A model generated the notes under the pieces. The model was not told the origin of the DNA. It did not search any database and saw only the letters and a program-made list of their open reading frames with translations. The position numbers and the translations under genes were made by a program. Positions 10,169 to 18,770 of a DNA stretch of 54,076 nt are shown here, one piece after another. This stretch comes from an uncultured Flavobacteriales bacterium. Lineage in GTDB: Bacteria; Bacteroidota; Bacteroidia; Flavobacteriales_D; Crocinitomicaceae. Every line of letters begins with the position of its first letter. Within the stretch, counting starts at the first letter, position 1. The stretch lies in NCBI GenBank assembly GCA_903823565.1, contig CAIJTF010000072.1, forward strand, positions 1-54,076, given 5' to 3'.

Positions 10169-10482
10169 TTATTTCCATTTAGGAGAGCAATACACTGGTC
10201 TATTTCCTTTACGAGGGCATCAATTTCTTGATTGGTTCGAGCATTTCTTACGTTTTCAAAATCACCTACCCCTTGCTTGTTATTTTCCGATACCACCCCC
10301 TCAAGACGAACGATTTCTTTTTGGGCAGAACCCAACTCATTTTTAAGTTCTTCGACTTTACCTTTAAACGCTAAATTTTCTTGTTCCAACTGAGCGATTC
10401 GGGTGTTCAACGCTTCCCTTGACTCGATGAGTTGGATGTATTTTTGGCGAATATTGTTTAGATAAAGTTCGATTTGAGACAT
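10165..10482 (-). CDS. Small coiled-coil protein upstream of zapA (possible division-associated protein)
   Basis: A 105-residue protein that is almost entirely helix and heptad-like: IRQKYIQLIESREALNTRIAQLEQENLAFKGKVEELKNEL. It has no membrane segment or catalytic motif. I start it at ATG 10482 (MSQIELYLNN) because an in-frame extension to 10512 would begin upstream of the TACCTTTG promoter box. Coiled-coil genes next to zapA are common in Bacteroidota. A ZapB-like role is inference from position and structure, not from homology I can prove. Confidence 0.75.
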   Translation of the reverse strand: MSQIELYLNNIRQKYIQLIESREALNTRIAQLEQENLAFKGKVEELKNELGSAQKEIVRLEGVVSENNKQGVGDFENVRNARTNQEIDALVKEIDQCIALLNGNK

Positions 10483-10500
10483 GGTATCTATACTATGCCA

Positions 10501-10508
10501 CAAAGGTA
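10501..10508 (-). promoter_or_regulatory. Bacteroidota -7 element (TACCTTTG) for the coiled-coil/zapA/rny/aro operon
   Basis: TACCTTTG on the minus strand lies 18 bases before the ATG at 10482. No -33 TTTG is evident. It is the only promoter-like site I see before the six co-directional genes that end at 5327. Confidence 0.5.
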
Positions 10509-10548
10509 ACATACTAAAGCGGATAAGAAGAACTTATTTCAGAATTTT

Positions 10549-11220
10549 TCATTCTTTGGGGATAATCCCTTGATTTATAAAAACTTCTTTGGTGTAGTTT
10601 GGAACCAGAGTAGCTAGGTTTGCGAACCGGTTATTTTGATAGGCGTGGTAGGCTAACACGATTTGCCCCAATGCTGAGCATTTCACTTCTTCATCGGTAA
10701 CTAGTGATAGGTGTGCCGTCAATCGGTTGACTTTTTCTAAATTTTCTCCAACACAAACAGGGTTGTTTAACGCTGAAAACGTTCCATTTTCCAAAATGAG
10801 CGGGGCATCGTCCATGTGAATGTTACCATTGGTATCGCGAATTCGACAAAATACCTCATCGCGGCGCGCATCAAATACCGATATTATGGTTTTGTTAGGA
10901 TGCTTTTTAATCGCAAGGGATTCCAAAGCGGCCAGGGACGAAATAGGGATTATTGGGATGTTTAACCCCAAACACAGCCCCTTTGCAGTAGCGAGTCCTA
11001 TGCGTAAACCGGTATAAGAACCAGGTCCAATGGAAACGGAAATTGCGTCTAGTGCTTCCAAATTTGTGGCGTGGATTTTCAATAGTTCCGCAATCAGTTC
11101 CGTCAGGGCTTCTCCGTGAATGTAATCTTCATCGTTTTTTTCTATTATCCCAACAAGGGTTCCTTGAAAAGAAAGGCCAACGGAACAGATTTTAGTCGCC
11201 GTTTCAAGGTGTAAAATCAT
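10549..11220 (-). CDS. tsaB: tRNA threonylcarbamoyladenosine biosynthesis protein TsaB
   Basis: TsaB is the inactive ASKHA-fold partner of TsaD in the synthesis of t6A37 on ANN-decoding tRNAs. Diagnostic segments are the N-terminal MILHLETATKICSVGL, HGEALTELI, and SIGPGSYTGLRIGLATAKGL. Length 223 is normal. Its ATG overlaps the TGA of the upstream response regulator (ATGA), so its expression is probably coupled to that regulator. Confidence 0.93.
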   Translation of the reverse strand: MILHLETATKICSVGLSFQGTLVGIIEKNDEDYIHGEALTELIAELLKIHATNLEALDAISVSIGPGSYTGLRIGLATAKGLCLGLNIPIIPISSLAALESLAIKKHPNKTIISVFDARRDEVFCRIRDTNGNIHMDDAPLILENGTFSALNNPVCVGENLEKVNRLTAHLSLVTDEEVKCSALGQIVLAYHAYQNNRFANLATLVPNYTKEVFINQGIIPKE

Positions 11221-11906
11221 TCTTTGATTTCCAATTTAAAGCCAACACCATGAATGTTCAATATTTGAATATTGGCATCGTCTTTCAAATATTTCCGAAG
11301 CTTTGTAATAAAAACATCAAGGCTTCTACCGACAAAATAATCATCTTGTCCCCAAACCGTATTTAATATAACTTCTCTGGGCAGCACTTGGTTTTGGAAT
11401 TTAATCAAGAGTTTTAAAATTTGGGCTTCTTTCTTAGTCAAACCTTGCTTCTGCGTTTGGAAGCTCAGGCTTAGGTTTTCGCTATCAAAAGTAAACTCCC
11501 CAATGGGCATTACCTTTTCTTCAGGAGTTTCGGTTCGAATATTCACTCGTTTGAGCAATGATTTTACCCGCAACAGGAGTTCCTCAACAGAGAAAGGCTT
11601 TGTAAGGTAGTCGTCACCCCCCGAAACAAATCCTTCGATACGGTCCTCCGTCATGGATTTTGCAGAAAGGAATAGAATAGGAATTTCTTTGTTAACCTGA
11701 CGTATATCCCTGGCTAAGGTAAAACCGTCTTTTTTCGGCATCATTACATCGAAAATACAAAGGTGATAGTCATGCTCATTGAAGCGCCTAAGGGCATCCA
11801 CGCCATCGGTAGCAAGGGAGACCTTAAAGCCCTCGGCTTTTAACTGATCTGCGATAACAAACCCTAAGTTAATATCATCTTCGGCAAGTAGGATAGAAAC
11901 AACCAT
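11217..11906 (-). CDS. OmpR-family response regulator (RprY-like)
   Basis: This 229-residue protein has a receiver domain with the acidic pair ED-D at 9-11, phospho-acceptor Asp53 (IFDVMMPKKDGF) and a conserved Lys in YLTKPFS. A winged-helix output domain follows, ending DVFITKLRKYLKDD and INIHGVGFKLEI. The KKDGFTLA and NIHGxGFK segments resemble Bacteroides RprY. I use ATG 11906 (MVVSILLAEDD); the longer in-frame version would begin with TTG inside the leader hairpin. No histidine kinase is adjacent. It is followed by tsaB with an ATGA overlap. Confidence 0.9.
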   Translation of the reverse strand: MVVSILLAEDDINLGFVIADQLKAEGFKVSLATDGVDALRRFNEHDYHLCIFDVMMPKKDGFTLARDIRQVNKEIPILFLSAKSMTEDRIEGFVSGGDDYLTKPFSVEELLLRVKSLLKRVNIRTETPEEKVMPIGEFTFDSENLSLSFQTQKQGLTKKEAQILKLLIKFQNQVLPREVILNTVWGQDDYFVGRSLDVFITKLRKYLKDDANIQILNIHGVGFKLEIKE

Positions 11907-11949
11907 GATATGTATAAGGAAAAAGTGTTTTGATTTGAAGATGAAAAGC

Positions 11950-11977
11950 CAAGAGCTTTGGTTTCCCAAAGCCCTTG
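11950..11977 (-). promoter_or_regulatory. GAAA-capped hairpin in the 5' leader of the RprY-like regulator
   Basis: On the minus strand, CAAGGGCTTTGG and CCAAAGCTCTTG pair over 12 positions (one G-U) around a GAAA tetraloop. It sits between the TACCTTTG box at 12005 and the ATG at 11906. Only a short TTTT follows, so it is a weak terminator at best. A regulatory or RNA-stabilising leader element is inferred. Confidence 0.55.
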
Positions 11978-12004
11978 ACTAATCAACCTAACCTACTACT
12001 GCTA

Positions 12005-12012
12005 CAAAGGTA
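12005..12012 (-). promoter_or_regulatory. Bacteroidota -7 element (TACCTTTG) for the RprY-like regulator and tsaB
   Basis: TACCTTTG on the minus strand would give a leader of roughly 95 bases containing the 11950-11977 hairpin. A TTTG lies 26 bases upstream, too far for the usual 19-base spacing. Confidence 0.4.
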
Positions 12013-12132
12013 ATGCGTTTTTAATATATGGTTACGTTCAAAAACTTTTTTTTTCTTAAATTTTTGTTAAACCTTAAAACATACATACAATCCTCGCCTT
12101 GAGCCATAATTTCTTTGTACATTCGAAGCGTA

Positions 12133-12807
12133 ATGGCACACATTCTCATTGTAGACGACGAATTGGATGTTAGGGAAATCCTAAAATACAACCTTTCTAA
12201 AGAAGGTTATTCAGTAGATGAGGCTCAAGATGGGGAGGAAGCCTTAGCCAAAATGGCACAGGTAAAACCGGATTTGGTATTATTGGACGTAATGATGCCT
12301 AAACTCGATGGAATTCAAACGTGTGAAGCGATCAAAGAAAACCCAACCTATTCTGATGTTCTAATTTGTTTTTTGACGGCAAGAGCAGAGGATTACAGTC
12401 AAATTGCCGGTCTTGAAGCTGGGGGAGACGATTACCTTACGAAACCGATCAAACCAAAAATTCTAGTGACTCGCATCCACGCCTTGCTCCGAAGAAAAAA
12501 TAGGCAAACATCCGAGATTGAAATTCCAGCTATGACGGGATTAGTAATCGATAAAGACCGACACTTAGTCCATTTGGAAGGAAAAGAAATTCAATTACCC
12601 AGGAAGGAATTTGAATTGCTGTATTACCTATCCACCAAACCAAACATCGTTATTAAGCGCGACACCATTCTTAACAAGGTATGGGGCACAGACGTGATTG
12701 TAGGCGATCGAACCATTGATGTTCATGTTCGGAAACTTAGGGAAAAAATTGGAGATTCTTACATTTCAACTGTGAAAGGCGTGGGTTATAAATTTAACCG
12801 AAAATAA
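12133..12807 (+). CDS. OmpR/PhoB-family response regulator
   Basis: This 224-residue protein has a receiver domain with HILIVDDE, phospho-acceptor Asp52 (LLDVMMPKLDG) and Lys in YLTKPIK, then a winged-helix DNA-binding domain ending DRTIDVHVRKLREKIG and TVKGVGYKF. The overall pattern is closest to PhoB-type regulators. I use ATG 12133 (MAHILIVDD). The in-frame TTG at 12115 lies in a TTTG promoter-like stretch. No kinase gene is next to it. It is followed after eight bases by a secreted VWD protein and then a PafA-type phosphatase, probably one operon. Confidence 0.92.
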   Translation: MAHILIVDDELDVREILKYNLSKEGYSVDEAQDGEEALAKMAQVKPDLVLLDVMMPKLDGIQTCEAIKENPTYSDVLICFLTARAEDYSQIAGLEAGGDDYLTKPIKPKILVTRIHALLRRKNRQTSEIEIPAMTGLVIDKDRHLVHLEGKEIQLPRKEFELLYYLSTKPNIVIKRDTILNKVWGTDVIVGDRTIDVHVRKLREKIGDSYISTVKGVGYKFNRK

Positions 12808-12815
12808 AAATTGAT

Positions 12816-14306
12816 ATGAAACATTTACCCCTGGTTTTGCTTCTATTAATAGGAATGACGGGGTTCACACAAGAACACCCCTCGACACAAACGACCCGAT
12901 CCCTCCTAAACGGTTGGGACAACATTCGTGGAGAATGGCTTTTTCAATGCATGGAAGCCCTATCCAAGCAAGCACCCGTTCCAGACCGCACCTTTCCTGA
13001 GGATTTAACTCCGTTTGAATTATTGTCCTTGGCCCCATCTGCTTTTCGAAATTCGTTTCAAGCACACCTACAGAGAATCCCAAACCCCGATCGGCTGCAT
13101 CAACTCATGAGTGGGCTTGTGAATGCAAGTTTTTGCCAAACGCACAGTGGAAGAAGTTATGGAGATCCTCACATTATCACGTACGACAACACCAGCTATT
13201 CCTTTCAAACGGTAGGAGAATTTGTTTTATCCAAAGTTGGAGCTACCTTTGAAATTCAAGCGCGACAGAAACCACAACGCGATGATTTTTCTTTAAACTC
13301 GGCCCTTGCCATTCGTTTTTTCAACGACACAGTCGCCTACTATGCAGACGATGTTCCAGACGGTTCGAATCGTTCGCTTTGGTATAATGGTCAAGCGTTG
13401 GTTTTAGAAGGGCGAACGTACTATTTACCCTGCGGTGGTACCGTTCGATTGGTGGGCAAAGATTATATTATTTCGGGACCGATGGGTGAAAAAATCGTAT
13501 TTGATGTTCGGGGAAGTGGAAGCCGTCGCTTCGTAAATGTCACGGTCAGCATCCCGAGTTGCATGGAAACCAACATTTCTGGCTTATTGGGCAATGGCAA
13601 CGGTGACCGATTCGATGAATTTCAGAGCAACAATCGTATGGCCAGTAATGCCTTGAATGGATTTTCTGGGATGAACAGCGATCCATTTATGGCCATGACA
13701 CAACAAGCTGAGCAGCTTTATCAAATGCAATTAACGAAAGATTATGCCGAAGCCTTTCGCGTGACGAGGGCCACTACCTTATTCACCTATAGACCGGGTC
13801 TAAATACCGATTTTTACACCGATCGTACGTTTCCTAGAATCATTCGAACGTTTCACGAAATTCCAAATAGCCAAAGGGATGCAGCACGAAATAGGTGTTT
13901 ACAAATGGGGGTGTCGGAAGCCGAAATGAACGGTTGTATTTTCGATGTTCATTATCTGGATTTACCCCCAAATCCGAGCCCCAACGTAGCACCCAACACC
14001 CAAGGGGTGATTTTAAATAAACTCAACCACCCTGTTGTAAATTCCAACACGGTTGCCCCGAGCAAGTTTCCTCAAAACAATGCTCAGCCCATTGACAAGA
14101 AACCCATAGAATCCTTACCGGAAAACAAGCAACCCCTTCCTGAAAAATCGCCTTCTCCCTCGCCTTGGCCAGAATCAAAACCGCAAACTTCTCCCCTTCC
14201 GGAGAAAAAACCAACGCCAAAACCTGCAGCACCTGTTGCTAAACCCAACCCAGCGCCTGCCCCTCCAAAACCTCCTGTTAAAAGTCCAACCAAAGGAAAG
14301 AATTGA
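12816..14306 (+). CDS. Secreted von Willebrand factor type D (VWD) domain protein with Pro-rich tail
   Basis: A signal peptide (residues 1-19, ending GMTGFTQ) precedes an N-terminal domain of unknown type. A VWD-like domain spans about 113-275, with YGDPHIITYDNTSYSFQTVGEF near its start and GLLGNGNGDRFDEF near its end. The eukaryotic CGLCG motif is replaced by SGLLG, so the usual disulfides are partly lost. Residues about 395-496 are rich in Pro, Lys and Ser (PENKQPLPEKSP type), suggesting a wall-spanning or flexible linker. There is no T9SS sorting domain, so it may stay in the periplasm or be anchored. Function is unknown; the operon suggests a link to phosphatase export or phosphate. Confidence 0.82.
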   Translation: MKHLPLVLLLLIGMTGFTQEHPSTQTTRSLLNGWDNIRGEWLFQCMEALSKQAPVPDRTFPEDLTPFELLSLAPSAFRNSFQAHLQRIPNPDRLHQLMSGLVNASFCQTHSGRSYGDPHIITYDNTSYSFQTVGEFVLSKVGATFEIQARQKPQRDDFSLNSALAIRFFNDTVAYYADDVPDGSNRSLWYNGQALVLEGRTYYLPCGGTVRLVGKDYIISGPMGEKIVFDVRGSGSRRFVNVTVSIPSCMETNISGLLGNGNGDRFDEFQSNNRMASNALNGFSGMNSDPFMAMTQQAEQLYQMQLTKDYAEAFRVTRATTLFTYRPGLNTDFYTDRTFPRIIRTFHEIPNSQRDAARNRCLQMGVSEAEMNGCIFDVHYLDLPPNPSPNVAPNTQGVILNKLNHPVVNSNTVAPSKFPQNNAQPIDKKPIESLPENKQPLPEKSPSPSPWPESKPQTSPLPEKKPTPKPAAPVAKPNPAPAPPKPPVKSPTKGKN

Positions 14307-15913
14307 TGAAACGTTTGCTGTATTTGTTGTGCTTGATTCCGTCGCTATATGTGAGTCAGAAACCCAAGCTTGTGGTTGGTATCGTAGTGGATCAAATGTG
14401 TTACGAATATCTTTATCGGTTCCAACCGCATTATGGGGATGGAGGTTTTAAAAAGCTCATGCACCATGGCATTTCTTGTGCAAACACCTTGTACAACTAC
14501 GTTCCAACCGTCACTGGCCCTGGGCATGCTTCTATTTACACAGGCACCACACCGGCGAATCATGGGATTGTTGGAAACGAATGGTATGATCGAAAAAATC
14601 AAACCATGGTCAATTGCGTTTTTGATCCCACGGTACAATCCGTTGGGGCATTAAGCGAGAAAGGGAAAGCCTCACCACATCGCCTGGAGACGTATACTAT
14701 TACCGATCAATTAAAGCTCACATATCCTGCATCCAAAGTGTTTTCGATGTCTATTAAAGACCGAGGGGCAATCCTTCCTGGAGGACATTTAAGCGATGGC
14801 TCGTATTGGCTTGATGCCTCGAGCGGTACTTTTATAAGCAGTTCCTATTATGCCCCTGCTCTTCCCGATTGGCTCGTTGCGTTTAATCAATCCAACCATG
14901 CGCAGCGATACTTTCGTTCTTGGGAATTGTTACATGCTAAAAGTGCCTATATCAATTCAACGGACGACAGTCCATACGAAAAGCGGATAAATAATAAACC
15001 AAGCCCCACCTTTCCGTACGAATTCACCAAAGAAAATTGGCTTAACTATTTTACCGTAACCCCTTCAGCCAATACCCTCTTAACGGATTTGGCACTAGCG
15101 ACCTTGGAAAAGGAAAACCTGGGAAAAGACCAACACACCGATATGTTGTGTATTAGTTATTCAACCCCTGATATTGTAGGACATACATTTGGTCCCTATT
15201 CCATGGAAATTGAGGATTTATACGCTAGGCTAGACCTTGAACTCACCCGACTTTTTACCTATATCAGTAAAAACATTGGGGATCGAGAATCGCTCATTTT
15301 TCTAACGGCTGACCATGCTGTTGTTCCTGTACCACAACAATTGGTGGACCTTCGGCTTCCAGGGGGATATTTTGACTTAAGTGAAGTCCTAAAGCAATTA
15401 AAATTAAAGCAAATGGAAACTTTTGGAACCTCGTTGATTGCGTATCATAGCGATATGAATTTATATTGGAATATTCCTGCGATAGACTCCTTGAAATACA
15501 GTTTGAGCGAGGTTAACCAGCACGCCATTTCCTTCCTATCTACTTTCCCTGAAATTAAAGCCATATGCACCAAAGAGGAGTTATTGGGAAGTCAACAAAG
15601 CGATCCTTGGAAGGGAATGATTCAAAGGGGATTTCAACCACACCGCAATGGAGACCTAGTTTTTATTCTAAAACCGGGGTATTTAGGAATTGAAGACGGC
15701 GATCCTTTTGCCCACCAAGGTACAACCCACGGCTCGTGTTACAATTATGACACACACGTTCCACTGCTTTGGTATGGGAACGGTCTCAAACCAAAAACGA
15801 TTTATCGCAACATTGATATTCCGGACATCGCCGCAACGTTGGTTCATTTTCTTGAGATTCAACGAACTGGAGGAATGACAGGAAAACCGATCGTTGAAGT
15901 TTTACGCCGTTAA
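14306..15913 (+). CDS. pafA: PafA-type alkaline phosphatase (alkaline phosphatase superfamily monoesterase)
   Basis: This 535-residue protein has a signal peptide ([18 protein letters not shown]). The metal and catalytic set of PafA is complete by position: Asp29, nucleophile Thr70 ([14 protein letters not shown]), Asn91, Lys150 and Arg152 (SIKDR), Asp288 and His292 (DIVGH), Asp335 and His336 (TADHA) and His474 (HGS). The Lys-x-Arg pair points to a phosphate monoesterase rather than a diesterase. The ATG overlaps the previous TGA by one base (TGATG). The 3' end overlaps convergent purC by 12 bases. Expected role: periplasmic phosphate release from organic esters. Confidence 0.9.
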   Translation: MKRLLYLLCLIPSLYVSQKPKLVVGIVVDQMCYEYLYRFQPHYGDGGFKKLMHHGISCANTLYNYVPTVTGPGHASIYTGTTPANHGIVGNEWYDRKNQTMVNCVFDPTVQSVGALSEKGKASPHRLETYTITDQLKLTYPASKVFSMSIKDRGAILPGGHLSDGSYWLDASSGTFISSSYYAPALPDWLVAFNQSNHAQRYFRSWELLHAKSAYINSTDDSPYEKRINNKPSPTFPYEFTKENWLNYFTVTPSANTLLTDLALATLEKENLGKDQHTDMLCISYSTPDIVGHTFGPYSMEIEDLYARLDLELTRLFTYISKNIGDRESLIFLTADHAVVPVPQQLVDLRLPGGYFDLSEVLKQLKLKQMETFGTSLIAYHSDMNLYWNIPAIDSLKYSLSEVNQHAISFLSTFPEIKAICTKEELLGSQQSDPWKGMIQRGFQPHRNGDLVFILKPGYLGIEDGDPFAHQGTTHGSCYNYDTHVPLLWYGNGLKPKTIYRNIDIPDIAATLVHFLEIQRTGGMTGKPIVEVLRR

Positions 15914-16846
15914 ATAGCGTTCAACGTTTTCTTGGATTCGGTTAACGATAGCCGATGTGTCAGCGCGTTCAAAATCCTTGCCCGTTATGCGTTCGTAGAG
16001 TTCAATATACCGTAAGGAAACGGTGTTAACAAAGTCATCACTCATGATGGGCATCGTTTGTCCTTCTAGCCCTTGAAACCCATTCTCAATTAACCATTGT
16101 CGGACAAATTCTTTAGACAATTGCTTCTGTGGCTCACCTTTGGCTTGACGTTCCTCATAACCTTCGGCGTAAAAATACCGCGAGGAATCTGGTGTATGTA
16201 TTTCGTCAATGAGCATTAGTTTTCCATCTTTTAGCCCAAACTCGTATTTGGTATCCACTAAAATTAACCCCCTTTCAGCCGCCATTTGAGTGCCCCGAGC
16301 AAACAATTCCCGCGTGTAGGATTCCATCTGCTCGTAGATGGTGGCAGGAACGTGCCCCAAAGCAATAATGTCCTCACGTGAAATATCCACATCGTGTCCT
16401 TCTTCCGCTTTCACAGCAGGGGTTATTATGGGTTCGGGAAAGGCATCGTTTTCGCGCATGCCATCTGGCATAGCCACGCCGCAGAGGGTTCGAATACCCG
16501 CATGATAGGTTCGCGCGGCGTGGCCCGATAGGTATCCGCGAATTACCATTTCCACCCGAATGGGTTCGCATTTAATGCCTATGGCCACGCTTGGATCGGG
16601 AACCTCTTGCAACCAATTAGGTACAATATCCTTCGTCGCGTGCAAAAAATGGGTCGCAACTTGGTTTAACACTTGACCTTTGAATGGAATTGGACGAGGT
16701 AAAATGCAGTCGAATGCACTTATCCTATCGGAAGCGACCATCACTACCCTACCATCCGATAAGGTGTAAACGTCCCTAACTTTCCCGTGGTAACATTCCA
16801 CTTGCCCTGGAAAAATAAATTCATGGTTTTTTAATGCGTCTGTCAT
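15902..16846 (-). CDS. purC: Phosphoribosylaminoimidazole-succinocarboxamide synthase (SAICAR synthetase)
   Basis: The enzyme joins CAIR and aspartate using ATP in de novo purine synthesis. Family motifs are [42 protein letters not shown] and [12 protein letters not shown], followed by [11 protein letters not shown]. Length 314 matches the longer bacterial and fungal type. The start lies 26 bases inside the end of the upstream PhoH gene on the same strand. Only 12 bases of convergent overlap separate it from the phosphatase gene. Confidence 0.95.
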   Translation of the reverse strand: MTDALKNHEFIFPGQVECYHGKVRDVYTLSDGRVVMVASDRISAFDCILPRPIPFKGQVLNQVATHFLHATKDIVPNWLQEVPDPSVAIGIKCEPIRVEMVIRGYLSGHAARTYHAGIRTLCGVAMPDGMRENDAFPEPIITPAVKAEEGHDVDISREDIIALGHVPATIYEQMESYTRELFARGTQMAAERGLILVDTKYEFGLKDGKLMLIDEIHTPDSSRYFYAEGYEERQAKGEPQKQLSKEFVRQWLIENGFQGLEGQTMPIMSDDFVNTVSLRYIELYERITGKDFERADTSAIVNRIQENVERYLTA

Positions 16847-17807
16847 CGTTAATTTTCTCTTCTTTTAATTCTTCTGCTTCAAATGCGCTTATAATTTTGG
16901 AAATTAAGGGGTGGCGTATAATATCGCTTTGCCCCATTTCCACCATACCAATTCCATCTATGCCCTCAAGAATTCTTTTAGCATAGGATAATCCCGAACG
17001 CTGTCTAGAGGGTAAATCCACTTGAGACATATCTCCGGTAACCACAAATTTAGCCGTTGTTCCCATTCGGGTGAGGAACATTTTCATCTGCATGATGGTC
17101 GTATTTTGTGCCTCATCGAGGATAACAAAAGCCTTATCCAAGGTTCTTCCCCGCATGAAAGCTAGAGGAGCAATTTCAATGATTCCCAATTGCATCATGT
17201 CGTTTAACTTTTCGGGGGGAATCATGTCCCTAAGCGCATCATACAAGGGCATTAAGTAGGGATCCAGTTTTTCCTTTAAATCCCCAGGTAAAAAACCTAG
17301 GTTTTCTCCCGCTTCCACCGCGGGACGGGACAAAATGATTCGCCTTACCTCTTTAGCTTTCAAGGCCCTTACCGCCATAGCCACGGCTGTGTAGGTTTTT
17401 CCGGAACCTGCAGGTCCAGAAACAAAGACCATATCGTTTTTAAGAATGGCTTGAACGAGCTTTTTTTGATTTACCGTTCTTGCCGTAATTTTCAATCCTG
17501 CATTTCCATAAACAATGGCATCTCCTCCGGCGGGTGAATTCAACAAGGAATCCCCCTCTGTCAACATTAAATTATCTATGTTGTTTTCCGTGAGAATATC
17601 AAATTTCTTCAAGTGGTTAACGAGTAAAGCAATTTTCTTTTCGAAAACATCCATCGTTTCCTCATCCCCTTTTACAGCGATTTGGCTTCCACGAGCAACC
17701 ACAGATAATTTGGGAAAATAGGATTTTATTTTCTTCAGATTGCTGTTATTCACACCAAACAACGCTGCGGGATTTAACCGCCCCAAATCAATATTTCTTT
17801 CGGTCAA
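16821..17807 (-). CDS. PhoH family protein (cytoplasmic ATPase)
   Basis: This 328-residue protein has an N-terminal KH-like segment, then an ATPase core with Walker [16 protein letters not shown] and Walker B-like [11 protein letters not shown], and the RTLDKAF and GDMSQVDLP segments of the PhoH/YbeZ family. YbeZ-type proteins are linked to ribosome maturation and RNA metabolism with YbeY. The name PhoH does not by itself mean phosphate regulation here. The 3' end overlaps purC by 26 bases, indicating co-transcription. Confidence 0.92.
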   Translation of the reverse strand: MTERNIDLGRLNPAALFGVNNSNLKKIKSYFPKLSVVARGSQIAVKGDEETMDVFEKKIALLVNHLKKFDILTENNIDNLMLTEGDSLLNSPAGGDAIVYGNAGLKITARTVNQKKLVQAILKNDMVFVSGPAGSGKTYTAVAMAVRALKAKEVRRIILSRPAVEAGENLGFLPGDLKEKLDPYLMPLYDALRDMIPPEKLNDMMQLGIIEIAPLAFMRGRTLDKAFVILDEAQNTTIMQMKMFLTRMGTTAKFVVTGDMSQVDLPSRQRSGLSYAKRILEGIDGIGMVEMGQSDIIRHPLISKIISAFEAEELKEEKINDDRRIKKP

Positions 17808-17854
17808 TACAAACTATTTTAAAGATTTAAAGGTTCAATTATGCTTAAATAATT

Positions 17855-17862
17855 TACTTTTG
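17855..17862 (+). promoter_or_regulatory. Bacteroidota -7 element (TACTTTTG) for the SAM hydrolase-family gene
   Basis: TACTTTTG lies 38 bases before ATG 17901, in an AT-rich spacer between divergent genes. No clear TTTG is present at the -33 position. Confidence 0.45.
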
Positions 17863-17878
17863 GTAAAATTATAAAATA

Positions 17879-17896
17879 ACTAACAGATTGGTTAGT
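17879..17896 (+). promoter_or_regulatory. Inverted repeat just before the SAM hydrolase-family start codon
   Basis: ACTAAC, six bases, GTTAGT. It ends four bases before the ATG at 17901. In RNA it would form a small hairpin over the ribosome binding region; in DNA it could be an operator. Either role is inference. Confidence 0.4.
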
Positions 17897-17900
17897 CCCT

Positions 17901-18770
17901 ATGCAAATCATTACCTTAACCACGGATGTTGGTCTCAAAGATTTTTACGTTGCAGCCGTCAAGGGAACGCTCCTAAAGAAGGTGCCAAACGTGCACATCA
18001 TCGACGTTTCCCATGACATTAAACCCTTTGATGTAGCCGAGGCAGCTTACCAACTAAGAAGTTGTTTCGATGCTTTTCCGGATGGCACTATTCACCTCAT
18101 TGGGGTAGACTCTGAACCCGTTTTAACGACTTCCTTGGATTCTGAGTTTATCAATAAAAGCCTTCCGATGCTCCTGTTGTTTAAGAATCAGTATGTTGTT
18201 GTTAACGATAATGGGTTTATTGGAAGTTTTTTGAGGGAAGACGAAGCCGATGCATTGTACCGATACGATAAGCTCGATATTCCAACGGATCATTGGACCT
18301 TTATGATGAAAACCTGCTTTGTTGAAATTGCAGAACGAATCGTCAAGCGTGAAGCTTTGACAGGTTTTTGCACCGAAACGTCGAGGTTTAAAAACGCATT
18401 TATGCAGAATCCAACGATTGAATACAATTTGATTCAAGGAAATGTTATCCATATCGATACCTACGGCAATATTATTACGAACATATTCAGGTCGGATTTT
18501 GAGCGCTTTGGTAAGGATACTCCTTTTAAGATTAGCTACCAAAAAAAGGCTTACGATATCGATGTGATTTCAAGTGCCTATTCCGAAGTACCCGTAGGGG
18601 AAAGGGTAGCCATTTTTAACCAAAACAATCGGCTCGAGATTGCCATCAATCGTGGAGCCAACAAGGGGAATGGTGGTGCGGACCAACTTTTTGGCGTTCG
18701 GCTTGGGGAAGTGGTTCGTGTAACGTTCTATCCCAAAGGTTCTGTGGATACGTTAACTTCCTTGCTATGA
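17901..18770 (+). CDS. SAM hydroxide adenosyltransferase / SAM hydrolase family (DUF62)
   Basis: This 289-residue protein has the family start ITLTTDVGLKDFYVAAVKG with the conserved Asp pair, then IDVSHDIKPFDVAEAA, IHLIGVDSEP, and a C-terminal domain with IDTYGNIITNI. Relatives split S-adenosylmethionine to adenosine and methionine, and the related fluorinase and chlorinase use halide. Nothing seen favours halogenase activity over hydrolase. The TGA overlaps the next ATG (ATGA), coupling it to the small protein that follows. Confidence 0.9.
   Translation: MQIITLTTDVGLKDFYVAAVKGTLLKKVPNVHIIDVSHDIKPFDVAEAAYQLRSCFDAFPDGTIHLIGVDSEPVLTTSLDSEFINKSLPMLLLFKNQYVVVNDNGFIGSFLREDEADALYRYDKLDIPTDHWTFMMKTCFVEIAERIVKREALTGFCTETSRFKNAFMQNPTIEYNLIQGNVIHIDTYGNIITNIFRSDFERFGKDTPFKISYQKKAYDIDVISSAYSEVPVGERVAIFNQNNRLEIAINRGANKGNGGADQLFGVRLGEVVRVTFYPKGSVDTLTSLL

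Noticed and set aside
11907..11969. N-terminal extension of the RprY-like regulator
   Set aside because: It would begin at a TTG within the leader hairpin and has no similarity to receiver domains.
12115..12132. Upstream TTG start for the PhoB-like regulator
   Set aside because: It falls in a TTTG stretch resembling a -7 box, and the receiver domain starts properly at ATG 12133.
14084..14293. Gly-rich minus-strand ORF opposite the Pro-rich tail of the VWD protein
   Set aside because: It is the direct result of reading Pro/Lys codons in reverse, with no start signal.
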